A stretch of DNA of 64,000 bases, from the NCBI RefSeq assembly GCF_020623625.1, contig NC_060200.1, positions 1,294,501 to 1,358,500 of the forward strand, given 5' to 3'. The notes beneath the pieces are model-generated. The model was given only the letters and a program-made list of their open reading frames with translations, did not search any database and was not told where the DNA came from. Made by a program: the position numbers and the translations under genes. Source of the DNA: Saccharomycodes ludwigii. Lineage: Eukaryota > Ascomycota > Saccharomycetes > Saccharomycodales > Saccharomycodaceae. Positions within the stretch are counted from its first letter, which is position 1. The number at the start of each line of letters is the position of its first letter. Below, piece after piece: positions 8,700-18,741 of the stretch.

Positions 8700-10076
8700 C
8701 TATTTCTTAGCAGCCTTTTGAGCAGCCTTGGTAACCTTGGCAACCTTTTCAGTCTTGTCAACAGATTTGATGACACCAACAGCAACGGTTTGTCTCATAT
8801 CTCTGACAGCAAATCTACCTAATGGTGGATATTGAGTGAAAGCTTCAACACACATTGGCTTAGATGGAACAAATTTGACCATAGCAGCATCACCGGATTT
8901 CAAGAATTTTGGATTATCTTCCAATTTCTTACCAGATCTTCTGTCGTTCTTGGCAATCAATTCATCAAATCTACAAGCAATGTGAGCAGTGTGACAATCC
9001 AAAACTGGAGAGTAACCAACGGAAATTTGACCTGGATGGTTCAAGATAATAACTTGAGCGTTGAAAGAAGAACAAGCCTTTGGTGGATCGTTCTTGGAGT
9101 CACCACAGACGTTACCTCTTCTGATTTCCTTAACGGAAACGTTCTTGACGTTGAAACCAACATTGTCACCTGGAACACCTTCTTCTAATTGTTCGTGGTG
9201 CATTTCAACAGATTTGACTTCAGTAGTGATACCACCTGGGGCAAAAGTGACAATCATACCTGGCTTGATAACACCGGTTTCAACTCTACCGACTGGCACA
9301 GTACCAATACCACCAATCTTGTAGACATCTTGCAATGGCAATCTCAATGGCTTGTCAGTTGGTCTGGATGGTGTTTCAATAGCATCAATAGCTTCTAACA
9401 AAGTCTTACCCTTGACGACACCAGCCTTGGTTTCCTTTTCCCAACCCTTGTACCATGGAGCGTTAGTGGTGGCTTCAATCATGTTGTCACCGTTCCAACC
9501 AGAAATTGGAACAAATGGAACATTCTTTGGATTGTAACCAACCTTCTTGATAAAGTTGGAGGTTTCCTTGACAATTTCTTGGAAACGAGATTCATCCCAT
9601 TTAACGGAATCCATCTTGTTAATAGCAACAATCAATTGTTTGACACCCAAAGTGTAGGCCAACAAGGCGTGTTCTCTGGTTTGACCATCCTTGGAAATAC
9701 CAGCTTCAAATTCACCGACACCACCAGCAATAATCAAAATAGCACAATCAGCTTGAGAAGTACCAGTAATCATATTCTTGATGAAATCTCTGTGACCTGG
9801 AGCATCAATAACGGTAACATGGTATTTTGGAGTTTCAAACTTCCACAAAGCAATATCAATAGTGATACCTCTTTCTCTTTCAGCCTTTAATTTATCCAAA
9901 ACCCAGGCGTATTTGAAAGAACCTTTACCTAATTCAGCAGCTTCCTTTTCAAACTTTTCAATAGTTCTCTTGTCAATACCACCACACTTGTAAATCAAGT
10001 GACCGGTGGTAGTAGATTTACCAGAATCGACGTGACCGATAACAACAACGTTAATGTGAGCCTTATCTTTACCCAT
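8700..10076 (-). CDS. TEF1: translation elongation factor EF-1alpha
   Basis: EF-1alpha is the GTPase that delivers aminoacyl-tRNA to the ribosomal A site. At 458 residues it is full length. The G motifs are intact: GHVDSGKST at residues 14-22, DAPGH near 91, NKMD near 153. The EF-Tu domains 2 and 3 follow and the end is lysine-rich. Codon use is extremely biased (Leu almost always TTG, Arg AGA, Gly GGT), a sign of very high expression. There is one copy here; S. cerevisiae has TEF1 and TEF2 from the genome duplication, and neighbours of both copies surround this gene. The promoter is long (10077-11069). Confidence 0.98.
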   Translation of the reverse strand: MGKDKAHINVVVIGHVDSGKSTTTGHLIYKCGGIDKRTIEKFEKEAAELGKGSFKYAWVLDKLKAERERGITIDIALWKFETPKYHVTVIDAPGHRDFIKNMITGTSQADCAILIIAGGVGEFEAGISKDGQTREHALLAYTLGVKQLIVAINKMDSVKWDESRFQEIVKETSNFIKKVGYNPKNVPFVPISGWNGDNMIEATTNAPWYKGWEKETKAGVVKGKTLLEAIDAIETPSRPTDKPLRLPLQDVYKIGGIGTVPVGRVETGVIKPGMIVTFAPGGITTEVKSVEMHHEQLEEGVPGDNVGFNVKNVSVKEIRRGNVCGDSKNDPPKACSSFNAQVIILNHPGQISVGYSPVLDCHTAHIACRFDELIAKNDRRSGKKLEDNPKFLKSGDAAMVKFVPSKPMCVEAFTQYPPLGRFAVRDMRQTVAVGVIKSVDKTEKVAKVTKAAQKAAKK

Positions 10077-10768
10077 TTTTTTAATTGATTATTTGTTTTT
10101 GTGGTTTTTTATCCTTCTTTTTTCTAAAAAAAAAAAAAAAAAAAAAAAAAGAAAAAAAGAAGTGGAGAAAGCATGTTGTGAAAAAGAGTGTTGAAAGTGA
10201 CAGAAGTTTGATTAAATAGTAAAGTAGAGGATCTTTTTAAATTAAAAATATTTTCTAAACACAGAGAGAAAAAAGAAAAAAAAAAAAAAAAAAAAATCAA
10301 AAGATGAAAATATAAGAGTAGAAAAATAAAAAACAAGAGTAAAAAAATTTTTTTCTTTTTCCCCCCCTTAGAAATCTTAATACCAAAAGGCTTAATTCGT
10401 TTAATATTTTTTTAAAAATAGTTTAGTGGAGAATTGTAAAAGAAAACATACAATGGGAAAGAATAATATTAGTACTGATGATTAATAAAAGGTTAATAAT
10501 AACATTTTTCTTAATAATATTGATTATATCTCTTCATAATAAAACATAAACTCCTATTAAGCAAAGTTTTTTCTGCTTTTGTTTTAAACGGAATTAAAGA
10601 TAATTCAGGCAGAAGTGAGGCGGAGAAAGAATTAACAAAATTAAAGTATGGCTTTGTTACACTTTTATTTATTTGCTATACACGTACAGTTGTTTTACCA
10701 TAAGTAGAAAATTGCGTAAATGCTTTAAAGGTTTTATTTTTTTTCCAAAAATAATAAAAAAACAGTTA

Positions 10769-10780
10769 ATGTACGGATTT
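10769..10780 (-). promoter_or_regulatory. candidate RAP1/UASrpg (HOMOL1-like) box
   Basis: On the TEF1 sense strand the bases read AAATCCGTACAT, one mismatch from the HOMOL1/RAP1 box ACATCCGTACAT that drives translation genes in S. cerevisiae, including the TEF genes. It lies about 690 bp upstream of the TEF1 ATG, further than usual, so binding is only inferred. Confidence 0.4.
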
Positions 10781-10859
10781 ACATGCCACAAATCTAAATA
10801 CAAAAATATAAATATATTACATAAAATCACAAAGCCCTATTTGAGGTGTAAAATAGTTT

Positions 10860-10897
10860 TTCTTTTTTTTTTTTTTTTTTTTTTTTTTCTTTTTTTT

Positions 10898-10928
<31 letters not shown>

Positions 10929-10945
10929 TCTTTTTTTTTTTTTTT
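10860..10945. repeat. poly-T block with regular C interruptions
   Basis: Nearly pure T for about 85 bp, broken by single C bases near 10889, 10903, 10916 and 10930, about every 13-14 bp. It looks like a T(n)C minisatellite rather than one homopolymer. Confidence 0.85.
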
Positions 10946-11069
10946 AACAAATCATGTTATGTGTTGCTGCCGACAAATAATATCCAATAAATAAAATAAA
11001 GATTTAAAATAAACAAGGAATCAAATACTTTGGTAAAATAATAACTAATGCTGAGTGAATGGCGTTAAA

Positions 11070-12155
11070 TTAATCTTCATCCTGAACATTCAAACTATCT
11101 AGCAAGTCATTTTGGGCTTCTATATCTCTAAATAGCTCTTCATTACTTCTACTAAATTCGTTTGTATTAGAATGCAAACGTATACTATCTTGTGTAGGTT
11201 TATTGTTAAAGGCTCGATCAAAAACATTTTTCATTAGGGTTTTCCATTTAGGTTCACTTTCGATACTAGCCCACCTTGGAGTGATTGCCCTACTCTCAAC
11301 ACTATTAGCATTGATACCAGGCAGTGTACTCCCATTTCCAGAGCCAGCTGCTTTTAAAAACCACTTATTCAATCTACGCCTAAAATATTCAACTATAATG
11401 AAAACACATAATATGAAAAAAAAAATACCAATAACATTGATATCCGTTTTCTTATTGGAAGTAGGACAGGCGTGAACACTTCTGACCTCAAAAAAGTAAG
11501 AGCAATTATGTAATTGTCCGAGAAAACTGATTTGAGCAACTTGTGAAATGTCCTTGTCGCAAACAAAATTCAATAGGGTAGATTTCCTATCAATACCATT
11601 AGGACAAACATCACCATTGTCGTATTCTAACAATAATTTTTTACCTACAAATTTTGGTTTTGTACTTACCTCGCCAATCGAAATTTTAGTAAAATCGTCT
11701 TTGGGGTCATAATAGTAAGCACCTGTATGATTGTCTAAACGTTCAATATTGGCTTCACTATCATCATCAGCTTCCTCTAATGGACTAGAACATATTCCCA
11801 ACGTAAAGTTGGACGTGTAATCCCAGCCTTTTACCAGCCACTTATGTTGTTGTGGTAATTCATTTTTTCTCTTCTTATTAGTGTCCGGCGAACTATTTGG
11901 AGTTGTAGACAATTGTGATAAATCTATATAAGATCCGGTTATAGGATTATTTATTGCACAAAATAGTTCATCTTCTTTATCTTTGTCATTGCTCTTTTCA
12001 AGCTTGCTATCAGACGATGTAGTTATAGTTGTGGATTTAGTAAAATTACTGTTATTACCATTTTCTAGTAATAAATTGTTTTTTCTCGGGAAAAAGTTTA
12101 TAAAAAGTATTACCACAACTATAGTTATTATAGTGTAATGCGCTGATTTTCTCAT
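11070..12155 (-). CDS. MRL1: mannose 6-phosphate receptor homologue Mrl1
   Basis: Mrl1 is a type I membrane protein cycling between Golgi and endosome that helps vacuolar hydrolases mature. The protein is 361 residues (381 in yeast). It has an N-terminal hydrophobic signal segment at about 8-23; a lumenal MRH-type domain with ELFCAINNPITGSYIDLSQL, WDYTSNFTLGICSSP, NGDVCPNGIDRKSTLLNFVCD and NCSYFFEVRSVHACP; a membrane span near 240-258; and a cytosolic tail ending in acidic residues with FRDIEAQNDLLDSLN. The cysteine pattern and tail match S. cerevisiae. It is adjacent to TEF1, as YPR079W-YPR080W are. Confidence 0.94.
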   Translation of the reverse strand: MRKSAHYTIITIVVVILFINFFPRKNNLLLENGNNSNFTKSTTITTSSDSKLEKSNDKDKEDELFCAINNPITGSYIDLSQLSTTPNSSPDTNKKRKNELPQQHKWLVKGWDYTSNFTLGICSSPLEEADDDSEANIERLDNHTGAYYYDPKDDFTKISIGEVSTKPKFVGKKLLLEYDNGDVCPNGIDRKSTLLNFVCDKDISQVAQISFLGQLHNCSYFFEVRSVHACPTSNKKTDINVIGIFFFILCVFIIVEYFRRRLNKWFLKAAGSGNGSTLPGINANSVESRAITPRWASIESEPKWKTLMKNVFDRAFNNKPTQDSIRLHSNTNEFSRSNEELFRDIEAQNDLLDSLNVQDED

Positions 12156-12909
12156 CTTTTTATATTTCTATAGACTAATGTAGTAAGAGTTTTGCAAATG
12201 TCCTTGTTTAATTGAGTTATTTTCTCTTATTTAAATACTGTGGAATAACTAGAAATTAAATGGTATCTTTGTTAGTTCTGGGAATAATGTGGAAAGGAGG
12301 TACAACCAGCATTATTGTGCCAATTAAGGGGACGCTTTTATTATTACTGTTATTATTATTTTTTTTTTTTTTTTTTTTCCCTTTTTGGATTATCGCGGCC
12401 GATGCAATTTAAATGGTGGGCTTCGGGCATAAATTAAGATTGTTTTAAAAAGGTAAAAATAGCTGCTTTTTATATTCTCATACAATTTTGAGACTTTAAA
12501 TATACTGGACGACCGTTACTCTTTGACATCCTCTTCCCAGTTAAACAACTTTACTAATTAAAATTACTAAATATAAAACACGACTCAAAAACAAAAAAAA
12601 ATGTGTCACATGAAAGATGCCACAAAAAAATGAAAAATAAATTACTAAAATAATAATATCGAGTGTGTAAATACATATATTAAAAGCTAATTTCAACTGA
12701 AATTAAATAAAATAATCATATATGTGTGATTTATTTATCTACTTTTAAATTAATACCTTTAACTAAACATTGTTCCTTTTTATTATTATTGTTATTTTAA
12801 TATAAGCATTCTTATATCTACTGTCTTTGATTTCTAACATATATATGCACATATATAGTGAGGAAAACGATAAAATATTTACATCTAATTAAAAAAAAAA
12901 TAAAAAATA
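12156..12909. other. divergent promoter, MRL1 and unknown gene
   Basis: This gap of about 750 bp contains a T run at 12359-12378 and AT-rich stretches; a TATATATG near 12840-12846 lies about 65 bp before the next ATG. No ORF of note. Confidence 0.5.
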
Positions 12910-14799
12910 ATGAATAATACTGAAGTCATCACAAATACGTTTAGGTTGTTAGATATTAGTGACAAGAAACAAGATTTTTTTTGTGGAGGAAATACCAAAA
13001 AAAGTTTTAATCATGAAGAAAAGTCACCACTCTTAAGAAATTCTTTTTCGGAAATAATAAATTTAAACTCACCTGTTGGCACCACAATTTCTGCCCTTAA
13101 ATTAGCTGATGAGTTTGAAACGAGCAAAAGTAATATAAAATTGAACATTAATGCAAGTAATATAATAAGTGACCCTAATGATGGTGAAAAAATAAGTCCC
13201 TTGCAGACCTCTACGCCCACAAATAGCATCATGCACAATTCACAAAGGGAAAATTCGTGTCTTTTGCCAAATTCTATATGTGTAGTGAACGAAGCAAAAA
13301 AAAAGGACTCCTATAGCATGCCAGATAAAATGCATTACAATGCTCAAGTGCACGGAACTAGCAGAAAGGTCGAATACAACAGTAGTTATTCAAAAAAACA
13401 TTCCACATTACTGGTTTCATCATACTCAATATCGGAATCTAAAGATTCAAATGTTTTAACTAATGCTTGTCCCGATGTAATTACGAAAATAAATTGCCTA
13501 GAGCCCGGCGCATCATCGCTGTTAAATTCTTGTAAACATGTTGAATCTGAAGAAGATAAGAACTCCAGCCCACGCGTCTCAAATCAAATCCAAAGTAAGT
13601 TAGAATCATGTGCTTCATGCTATCGTACGTGCCCATTAAAAAAAAATTGCTGTAGTGCTAAGTCTAAAGCAGTTAGTTACGATACTGGTTTTGGAAATCA
13701 AAATAATTTGAATGGAACTTATGGCAGCGATATGGGAAAGAATAAACTTTTAGATAATAATGATTTTGATTGGAACCAGATATTGGTCGAAGACTTGAAA
13801 ATGATGGAAGATATAGAAAATCTTTTTCAAATTGGCAAAAATGAAATCCCTAAAGCAGATAATTCATTAGAAATAGAAACTTTTTTTGCTAACAAAGATT
13901 TATGTGCACTATCCACTTGTGTTACTAACAGCTTGGTTAGTAATGAAGCAAAATCAGGAGGCAAAATCAGTGATACCAGTAGTTCCCAAGAAGATTACAC
14001 TGAAATTGAAAAGGATTGGACGGCTTCTAGCAGTGGAAATCACAATGATCGAACTGCATTATCTCCACCAAATGGGCATTTTGATATTCTCGAAAAATTC
14101 ACAGCTGGTTTAAAACACTTGGCATCAGCTTCGCCTTTTAATACTGATAACAATTCAAATCAAAGTAGTACCGATAACAAATCAGATGGAAATGAAAATG
14201 AAAAAGTTAATAATCACATAAATTATAAGGAAAGTCATTTCCAAAAAATTAAAAGAACTAGTACAGTTAGGTTGGGTAACTTTGTCCTGAAGTTTGGTGA
14301 AACTTTGAAAGATGAGAAAGAAAACAATATAAAAAACAAAAAAGATAACTGTAATCCTGAAGATTCATATTCAACTAAATCTGTGTTCCATTCCATTAGG
14401 TTAAAGAAGGTAATTTCTTTAAATTTTAAAAAGAGTAAATCATGCAGGAGGGATTCAGTGGGTGATAAATGTATTAGTACTGCATTTCTGAAAATTGAAG
14501 AATTTGGACCAAAGGTTGCAGATTTTCAAAACCATGGTAAAAAACATAGTGATGATATTTTAATAGAACCCGTCTACAATATTCCCAAAAATAAAAGCAC
14601 GGTGAATAAATATTATAAAACTTCTATGGTACCTAGTAGTTTAGAGACTAAAAAACTAAAACCTTCAAATATGTCATTGGCTGAAAACTCAACCAAAGAT
14701 ACGGTAAAAAAAATTGCTGTAGCATATGCCCTAAAGGTGAAAAATCTCTACAAAAAGGGAGACCTTGACGATACTATTCATGAAAGTGATGGAAAATAA
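12910..14799 (+). CDS. unrecognised, largely disordered protein
   Basis: This open frame of 629 residues starts at an ATG in an A-rich leader and is clearly too long to be chance at this composition. I do not recognise it. It is rich in Ser, Asn, Lys and Asp, with no predicted membrane span or signal. Visible islands: a cysteine cluster C-x2-C-x3-C-x5-CC at residues 234-248; an acidic segment near 285-305 (DDFDWNQILVEDLKMMEDI type); and a basic region near 450-510 with LGNFVLKFGETL and SIRLKKVISLNFKKSKSCRR, the best candidate for a folded or membrane-binding element. By position next to MRL1 it could correspond to the uncharacterised YPR078C, but I cannot show this. Confidence 0.75.
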   Translation: MNNTEVITNTFRLLDISDKKQDFFCGGNTKKSFNHEEKSPLLRNSFSEIINLNSPVGTTISALKLADEFETSKSNIKLNINASNIISDPNDGEKISPLQTSTPTNSIMHNSQRENSCLLPNSICVVNEAKKKDSYSMPDKMHYNAQVHGTSRKVEYNSSYSKKHSTLLVSSYSISESKDSNVLTNACPDVITKINCLEPGASSLLNSCKHVESEEDKNSSPRVSNQIQSKLESCASCYRTCPLKKNCCSAKSKAVSYDTGFGNQNNLNGTYGSDMGKNKLLDNNDFDWNQILVEDLKMMEDIENLFQIGKNEIPKADNSLEIETFFANKDLCALSTCVTNSLVSNEAKSGGKISDTSSSQEDYTEIEKDWTASSSGNHNDRTALSPPNGHFDILEKFTAGLKHLASASPFNTDNNSNQSSTDNKSDGNENEKVNNHINYKESHFQKIKRTSTVRLGNFVLKFGETLKDEKENNIKNKKDNCNPEDSYSTKSVFHSIRLKKVISLNFKKSKSCRRDSVGDKCISTAFLKIEEFGPKVADFQNHGKKHSDDILIEPVYNIPKNKSTVNKYYKTSMVPSSLETKKLKPSNMSLAENSTKDTVKKIAVAYALKVKNLYKKGDLDDTIHESDGK

Positions 14800-15347
14800 A
14801 AAATAAAAAAATAAAGGCTAAAAGCTAAAAAGCCGTTTATAACCGTTTCAAAAAATGCACTAATTTTTAGGGAAAAGTTCATTTATAACCCACCTATTGT
14901 TCAACAAACACCTACAAGAAATTTTATTTTGAAAAATTACCTATTTGATTTTTTTGCATACCTGATTGAAAGACTTGTTAGAAAAGAAAAAACAATAAAA
15001 AATGAAAAACTTGTAACTAGCTAATATTACAAGTTATTTCCTAGAGACTTCTCACAAAGAAGCAGACTCATGAATACTGGGTAATAATATTTATATAGTT
15101 TTAAAAATATACCCTTTTCTTTTTTTTTTTTTTTTTTTTTTTTTTTTGTATTTTATATGGTGATAATGATGTATAAATGCACACATAAAATGATAGAACC
15201 AAGTTAGCACATTCCAACTAGTTAAAACTATAATATATGTATATATATGTAAGTAAAAACAAGTAAAAGTACAAAATGTTTCTTTAATCAAACATAAACA
15301 ATATGTCTAATATTATTCTATTTGTTTTGTTGAAAGTTTCAGATAAC
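14800..15347. other. intergenic before tRNA-Glu
   Basis: This gap of about 550 bp carries the 3' end of the unknown gene and the tRNA 5' flank. It has a T run at 15119-15147. No further gene is seen. Confidence 0.55.
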
Positions 15348-15419
15348 TCCGATATAGTGTAGCGGCTATCACATCACGCTTTCACCGTGGAGATCGGGGT
15401 TCGACTCCCCGTATCGGAG
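15348..15419 (+). tRNA. tRNA-Glu (anticodon UUC)
   Basis: This 72-base sequence folds as a standard cloverleaf. The acceptor stem pairs TCCGATA with TATCGGA and the discriminator is G. The D-arm holds the A box (TAGTGTAGCGG), the anticodon loop reads CTTTCAC around TTC, and the T-arm carries the B box GGTTCGACTCC. There is no intron and no encoded CCA, as expected of a eukaryotic gene. It is almost identical to S. cerevisiae tRNA-Glu(UUC). A T-rich Pol III terminator follows about 18 bp downstream (near 15437-15442). Confidence 0.98.
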
Positions 15420-15467
15420 ATGCTCCTATCAAGGATATTTTTTGTTGAATCTCACATAAAATAAAAA

Positions 15468-15499
<32 letters not shown>

Positions 15500-15605
15500 C
15501 CCTAGGCTTATATATTTATTCATTTATTTATTTATTTATTCATTCATTTAACCGAGATAAAAAGGAAGAAAGAAAAAAAATTTTATTTTTTCTCCTATTA
15601 AGGAA

Positions 15606-16766
15606 TCATTTAGAAGTGTCGACCACATATCTGCCCAATATCTTACTGTGTTCCATTAAGTCATAAACTTTGGCCAATTCACTCAATCCAACGACATGAA
15701 TTGGAGACTTTACTAGACCCCTAGTAAAAAACTCGATGGCTTCTCTGGTGTCAGCTCTGTTACCAACATAGGATCCCTTAATGTTAATAGACTTAACAAC
15801 ATGCGAGAAAACTTCGGATTTAATAACGGCTCCAGCTGGTAAACCAACTAAAACAACAGTACCGGTTGGTCTGACATAATGGGTAGAAGCAGTCATAGCG
15901 GCTTCAGAAACAGAAACGTTGATGACACCGTGTGCACCACCGTTAGTGGCTTCTTGAACGGCTGAGATTATGTCTCTTTCTTTTGTGAAATCAACGTAAG
16001 TCTCACCACCCAACTTTTTAACCAAATTACCCTTTTCAGCACCACCGTCGATACCTACAACTCTATATCCCATAGCTTTTGCATATTGCACAGCCAAAGA
16101 ACCCAAACCACCAGCAGCTCCAGGAATGGCCACCCAGTCACCGGCTTTCAAATTGGCGCTTTTCAAAGCTTTATAGACGGTTACACCAGCACACAAAATT
16201 GGTGCAATTTCAGCTAAATTGGTGCCCTGTGGAATTCTGGCAGCTTGAACCGCATCGGCAGTGGCATATTGTTGAAAGGAGCCGTCATGGGTATATCCAC
16301 TTAGATCAGCACTAGGACAATTACTTTCGTTCGATTTTTCACAATATTCACAACTCATACATGAACCGTTCAACCATTTAATACCCGCCAAATCACCAAT
16401 TTTCCAATTCTTCACATTATTACCCATAGCAACCACAACCCCCGCACCCTCATGGCCACCAACTAATGGCAACTTTGTTGGCAATGGCCAATCCCCCTTC
16501 CAAGCGTGCAAATCTGTGTGACAAACACCAGAGTACTTGACATTAATTAATAGTTCGTTTGGCTTTGGTATTGGAACTGGAAGATCCTTGTATTGCAATT
16601 TGCCTCCATTTTCATAAAAAATCATACCCTTTTGGGTTTCTGGGACGGTGGTTGAAGTAAATCTTTTGGAAAATGGGGCAGCAGAAGCTAGCAATCTTAA
16701 TTGAGGTGTTTTTGTGCTATTTTTTAAAATAGACATGGTTGTTCTAGTTGCGGTAAGTTTTAGCAT
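15606..16766 (-). CDS. ADH3: mitochondrial alcohol dehydrogenase (ADH3-like)
   Basis: This zinc-dependent medium-chain alcohol dehydrogenase interconverts ethanol and acetaldehyde with NAD. The protein is 386 residues. About 40 N-terminal residues are basic and hydroxylated with no acids (RTT, KRFTSTT), a mitochondrial presequence; an internal ATG at residue 11 would still leave most of it. Catalytic zinc ligands are C82, H105 and C192; structural zinc ligands C136, C139, C142 and C150; the NAD-binding GAAGGLG is at 216-222. The symbol is assigned by presequence and similarity; a lineage-specific mitochondrial paralogue is possible. Codon use is biased, suggesting good expression. A TATA-like sequence lies about 190 bp upstream. 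Confidence 0.9.
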   Translation of the reverse strand: MLKLTATRTTMSILKNSTKTPQLRLLASAAPFSKRFTSTTVPETQKGMIFYENGGKLQYKDLPVPIPKPNELLINVKYSGVCHTDLHAWKGDWPLPTKLPLVGGHEGAGVVVAMGNNVKNWKIGDLAGIKWLNGSCMSCEYCEKSNESNCPSADLSGYTHDGSFQQYATADAVQAARIPQGTNLAEIAPILCAGVTVYKALKSANLKAGDWVAIPGAAGGLGSLAVQYAKAMGYRVVGIDGGAEKGNLVKKLGGETYVDFTKERDIISAVQEATNGGAHGVINVSVSEAAMTASTHYVRPTGTVVLVGLPAGAVIKSEVFSHVVKSINIKGSYVGNRADTREAIEFFTRGLVKSPIHVVGLSELAKVYDLMEHSKILGRYVVDTSK

Positions 16767-17569
16767 TGTTGTTATCGTTTTTTTGATTGATTGATTGATT
16801 GATTATTATTTTTTTTTTCTTTTGTTAATTTCTATTTGATGTGTTTGATACTTTTTTTTATTATTATTTTATTAATATAGGTGATAAATTATAGCTATAA
16901 TACGGAAGGAAAAAAGATATTAATTTCTAATTTTGAATTATTCCCAACTATTTATATATAAGGATATTTTATAATTGGCACATAATGGGATATGATATAC
17001 ATTGCTTCTCCTTTTTACCCCATTTTGTAATAAAAAGTATTAGATGATGTTTTTTTTTTTTTTTTTTTTTTGGGGCGTAAATATATTTTGGTGGAGTATT
17101 TGATTTATTGCAAGCTCGTTTTACTTTTTTCTTGGAGAAAAAAAAAAAAAAAAAAAGTAAGGAAATAAAAACTTGAAAGGAACAGAATAGAATAAAAATG
17201 AATGTATAAAATCTAATTTTGTGATGCTGAATTAAAAATACAAAACGAATTAGCTATATATTAAAATAAGAAGAGTGGAGTATTCATTACTGTTTATTAT
17301 TATAGTGCAACACTAATAAAATAAAATCATATAATACAATTACTTTGATACGATAGCATTTTACATCACCATAAATTATATCTCTCTTACCGTTATTTTT
17401 CACAAAGTGTTTTTTTTATTTATTTATTTATTTATTTATTTACTCTTATTGTTCAAATTAATCCCACATTCTGTTACCCATTAACGCGAACGGCTAAAAT
17501 ACGTTCCTTAACTCCATGTCCACCAATAGAAAATTGATACATTCTTAAATTAAGTCAAATACACATCAG
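16767..17569. other. ADH promoter region
   Basis: About 800 bp upstream of the ADH gene and downstream of the DUF3074 gene. Features: a short TTGA repeat directly 5' of the ADH start (about 16785-16803), a TATA-like box (16951-16960), a T run at 17050-17070, an A run at 17139-17157 and a TTTA repeat near 17416-17441. No ORF. Confidence 0.55.
16951..16960 (-). promoter_or_regulatory. probable TATA box of the ADH gene
   Basis: On the ADH strand the bases read TATATATAAA, matching TATAWAWR, about 185-195 bp upstream of the ATG. Distance and match fit a regulated yeast promoter. Confidence 0.5.
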
Positions 17570-18403
17570 TCATTCTAAATAGTTAACAACCCAATCTAAG
17601 AATAATGGAACATCCTTAGCAACACTTTTTGATATCATGGAGTTTTGTAGCCATTTTGGTAAATAACCACCCGCATCACTTGTAGTACACATCAACCATT
17701 TTAACTGTTTTGTTTTGTAATTATAACTTAATCTTTCAACACTGCAATAAATACCACGTACAGCGTTTTTATTATCGTTGTTTTCTTTGTTGTTGTATTT
17801 GGCAGGTAGTGATATAACAAATGATATTTCTTCTTCTTTTTGTTCCTCAGGTATTGTTTTCGTTGTAACCCTATATGGTTTAATTATATAAACCCATTCA
17901 TAAAATACTCTATCATTTAAAGGTTTTCCAAATGAATATAGCATTCTACTTAAAACCCAACCGCCAGAGGTATCTAGGATTTTACAATCCTTAATGGTAT
18001 GAATGTAGTTTTTTTCCATTTTAATTCTAAAGGCAGGATCCTGCAACTCCCAAAGATCATTTTTAACATTATCAGTGGTGAAATTGGATCCATTTAAATA
18101 TTTAATTATTTTTTCTTTATACATGGATTCACTTATTTCTGAATGTGTGCTATACCTACACACCCAGTAATCTCCTTTGATAGTGTTATAATAAGTTTGT
18201 ACTTTAGCATTTTTCGCGGTATCTTTATTTATGTTTGAAAGGCTTACAACAAAATCATAATCTTTTCCCTTTTTCCAGCTTGTTAAAATATTATTTGTAA
18301 ATAGTAGAACTTTACTTTTGATTTTTTTTTCATCATGTGATAAATCATCAACGTTGAATTGTTTAGATAATAAATCAAACGTATTATCTTTATCTTCAGA
18401 CAT
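17570..18403 (-). CDS. DUF3074 (START-like lipid-binding) protein
   Basis: The protein is 277 residues. The C-terminal two thirds match the fungal DUF3074 pattern, a START-related helix-grip fold: GGWVLSRMLYSFGKPLNDRVFYEWVY, then an EEISFVISLPA strand, a VRGIYCSVERLSYNY strand, and the hallmark WLMCTTSDAGGYLPKWLQ followed by AKDVPLFLDWV. No signal peptide or membrane span is visible, so it is likely cytosolic. The ligand is unknown; lipid or sterol binding is a family-level inference. I recall no clear S. cerevisiae counterpart, so no symbol is given. It is divergent from HAT1. Confidence 0.8.
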   Translation of the reverse strand: MSEDKDNTFDLLSKQFNVDDLSHDEKKIKSKVLLFTNNILTSWKKGKDYDFVVSLSNINKDTAKNAKVQTYYNTIKGDYWVCRYSTHSEISESMYKEKIIKYLNGSNFTTDNVKNDLWELQDPAFRIKMEKNYIHTIKDCKILDTSGGWVLSRMLYSFGKPLNDRVFYEWVYIIKPYRVTTKTIPEEQKEEEISFVISLPAKYNNKENNDNKNAVRGIYCSVERLSYNYKTKQLKWLMCTTSDAGGYLPKWLQNSMISKSVAKDVPLFLDWVVNYLE

Positions 18404-18741
18404 TTTACCTTTAGTTTCCTCTCCTCGATAGTTCTGTTCAAAATGTGGTGATTAAAAGTCTGTTTCTATTAGACACTTTATTGTCAAATAATCATGGTAA
18501 ATCCTAATGCAAAATAACAATGAAATGTATATTTAAGACAGAAATGATATTGCTACACGTCAAAATATCCACGGGGGAAAGCGCACCAATAACAACAACA
18601 ACAAAAAAAAAAAAAATACATTATATATGCCTATATATATTTTTTTTTTCTTCTAACACAACATTTATTATTTAAAAGTCAATAATAGAAATAAGTAGGT
18701 AAATAAAGAAAAAAATTATTGGCTTGGCGCAAAAACACTTA
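18404..18741. other. divergent promoter, DUF3074 gene and HAT1
   Basis: A gap of about 340 bp with CAA-rich and A-run low complexity at 18590-18617 and a T run near 18641-18649. No ORF or recognised site. Confidence 0.5.

Larger units (their letters stand above)
10077..11069. other. TEF1 promoter region
   Basis: This stretch of almost 1 kb between the TEF1 start and the MRL1 stop has no gene. It contains A runs at 10127-10150 and 10280-10297, a C-interrupted poly-T block (10860-10945) and a candidate RAP1 box (10769-10780). Much of it presumably drives TEF1; the right end terminates MRL1. Confidence 0.6.

Noticed and set aside
8832-9890. Several open frames antisense to TEF1
   Set aside because: They are shadows of the strongly biased TEF1 codons, which rarely make stops on the other strand. 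TEF1 itself is unmistakable.
10673-10990. Frame of 105 codons with a Phe/Leu run upstream of TEF1
   Set aside because: More than a third is translated poly-T. The remainder has no similarity and lies in a promoter.
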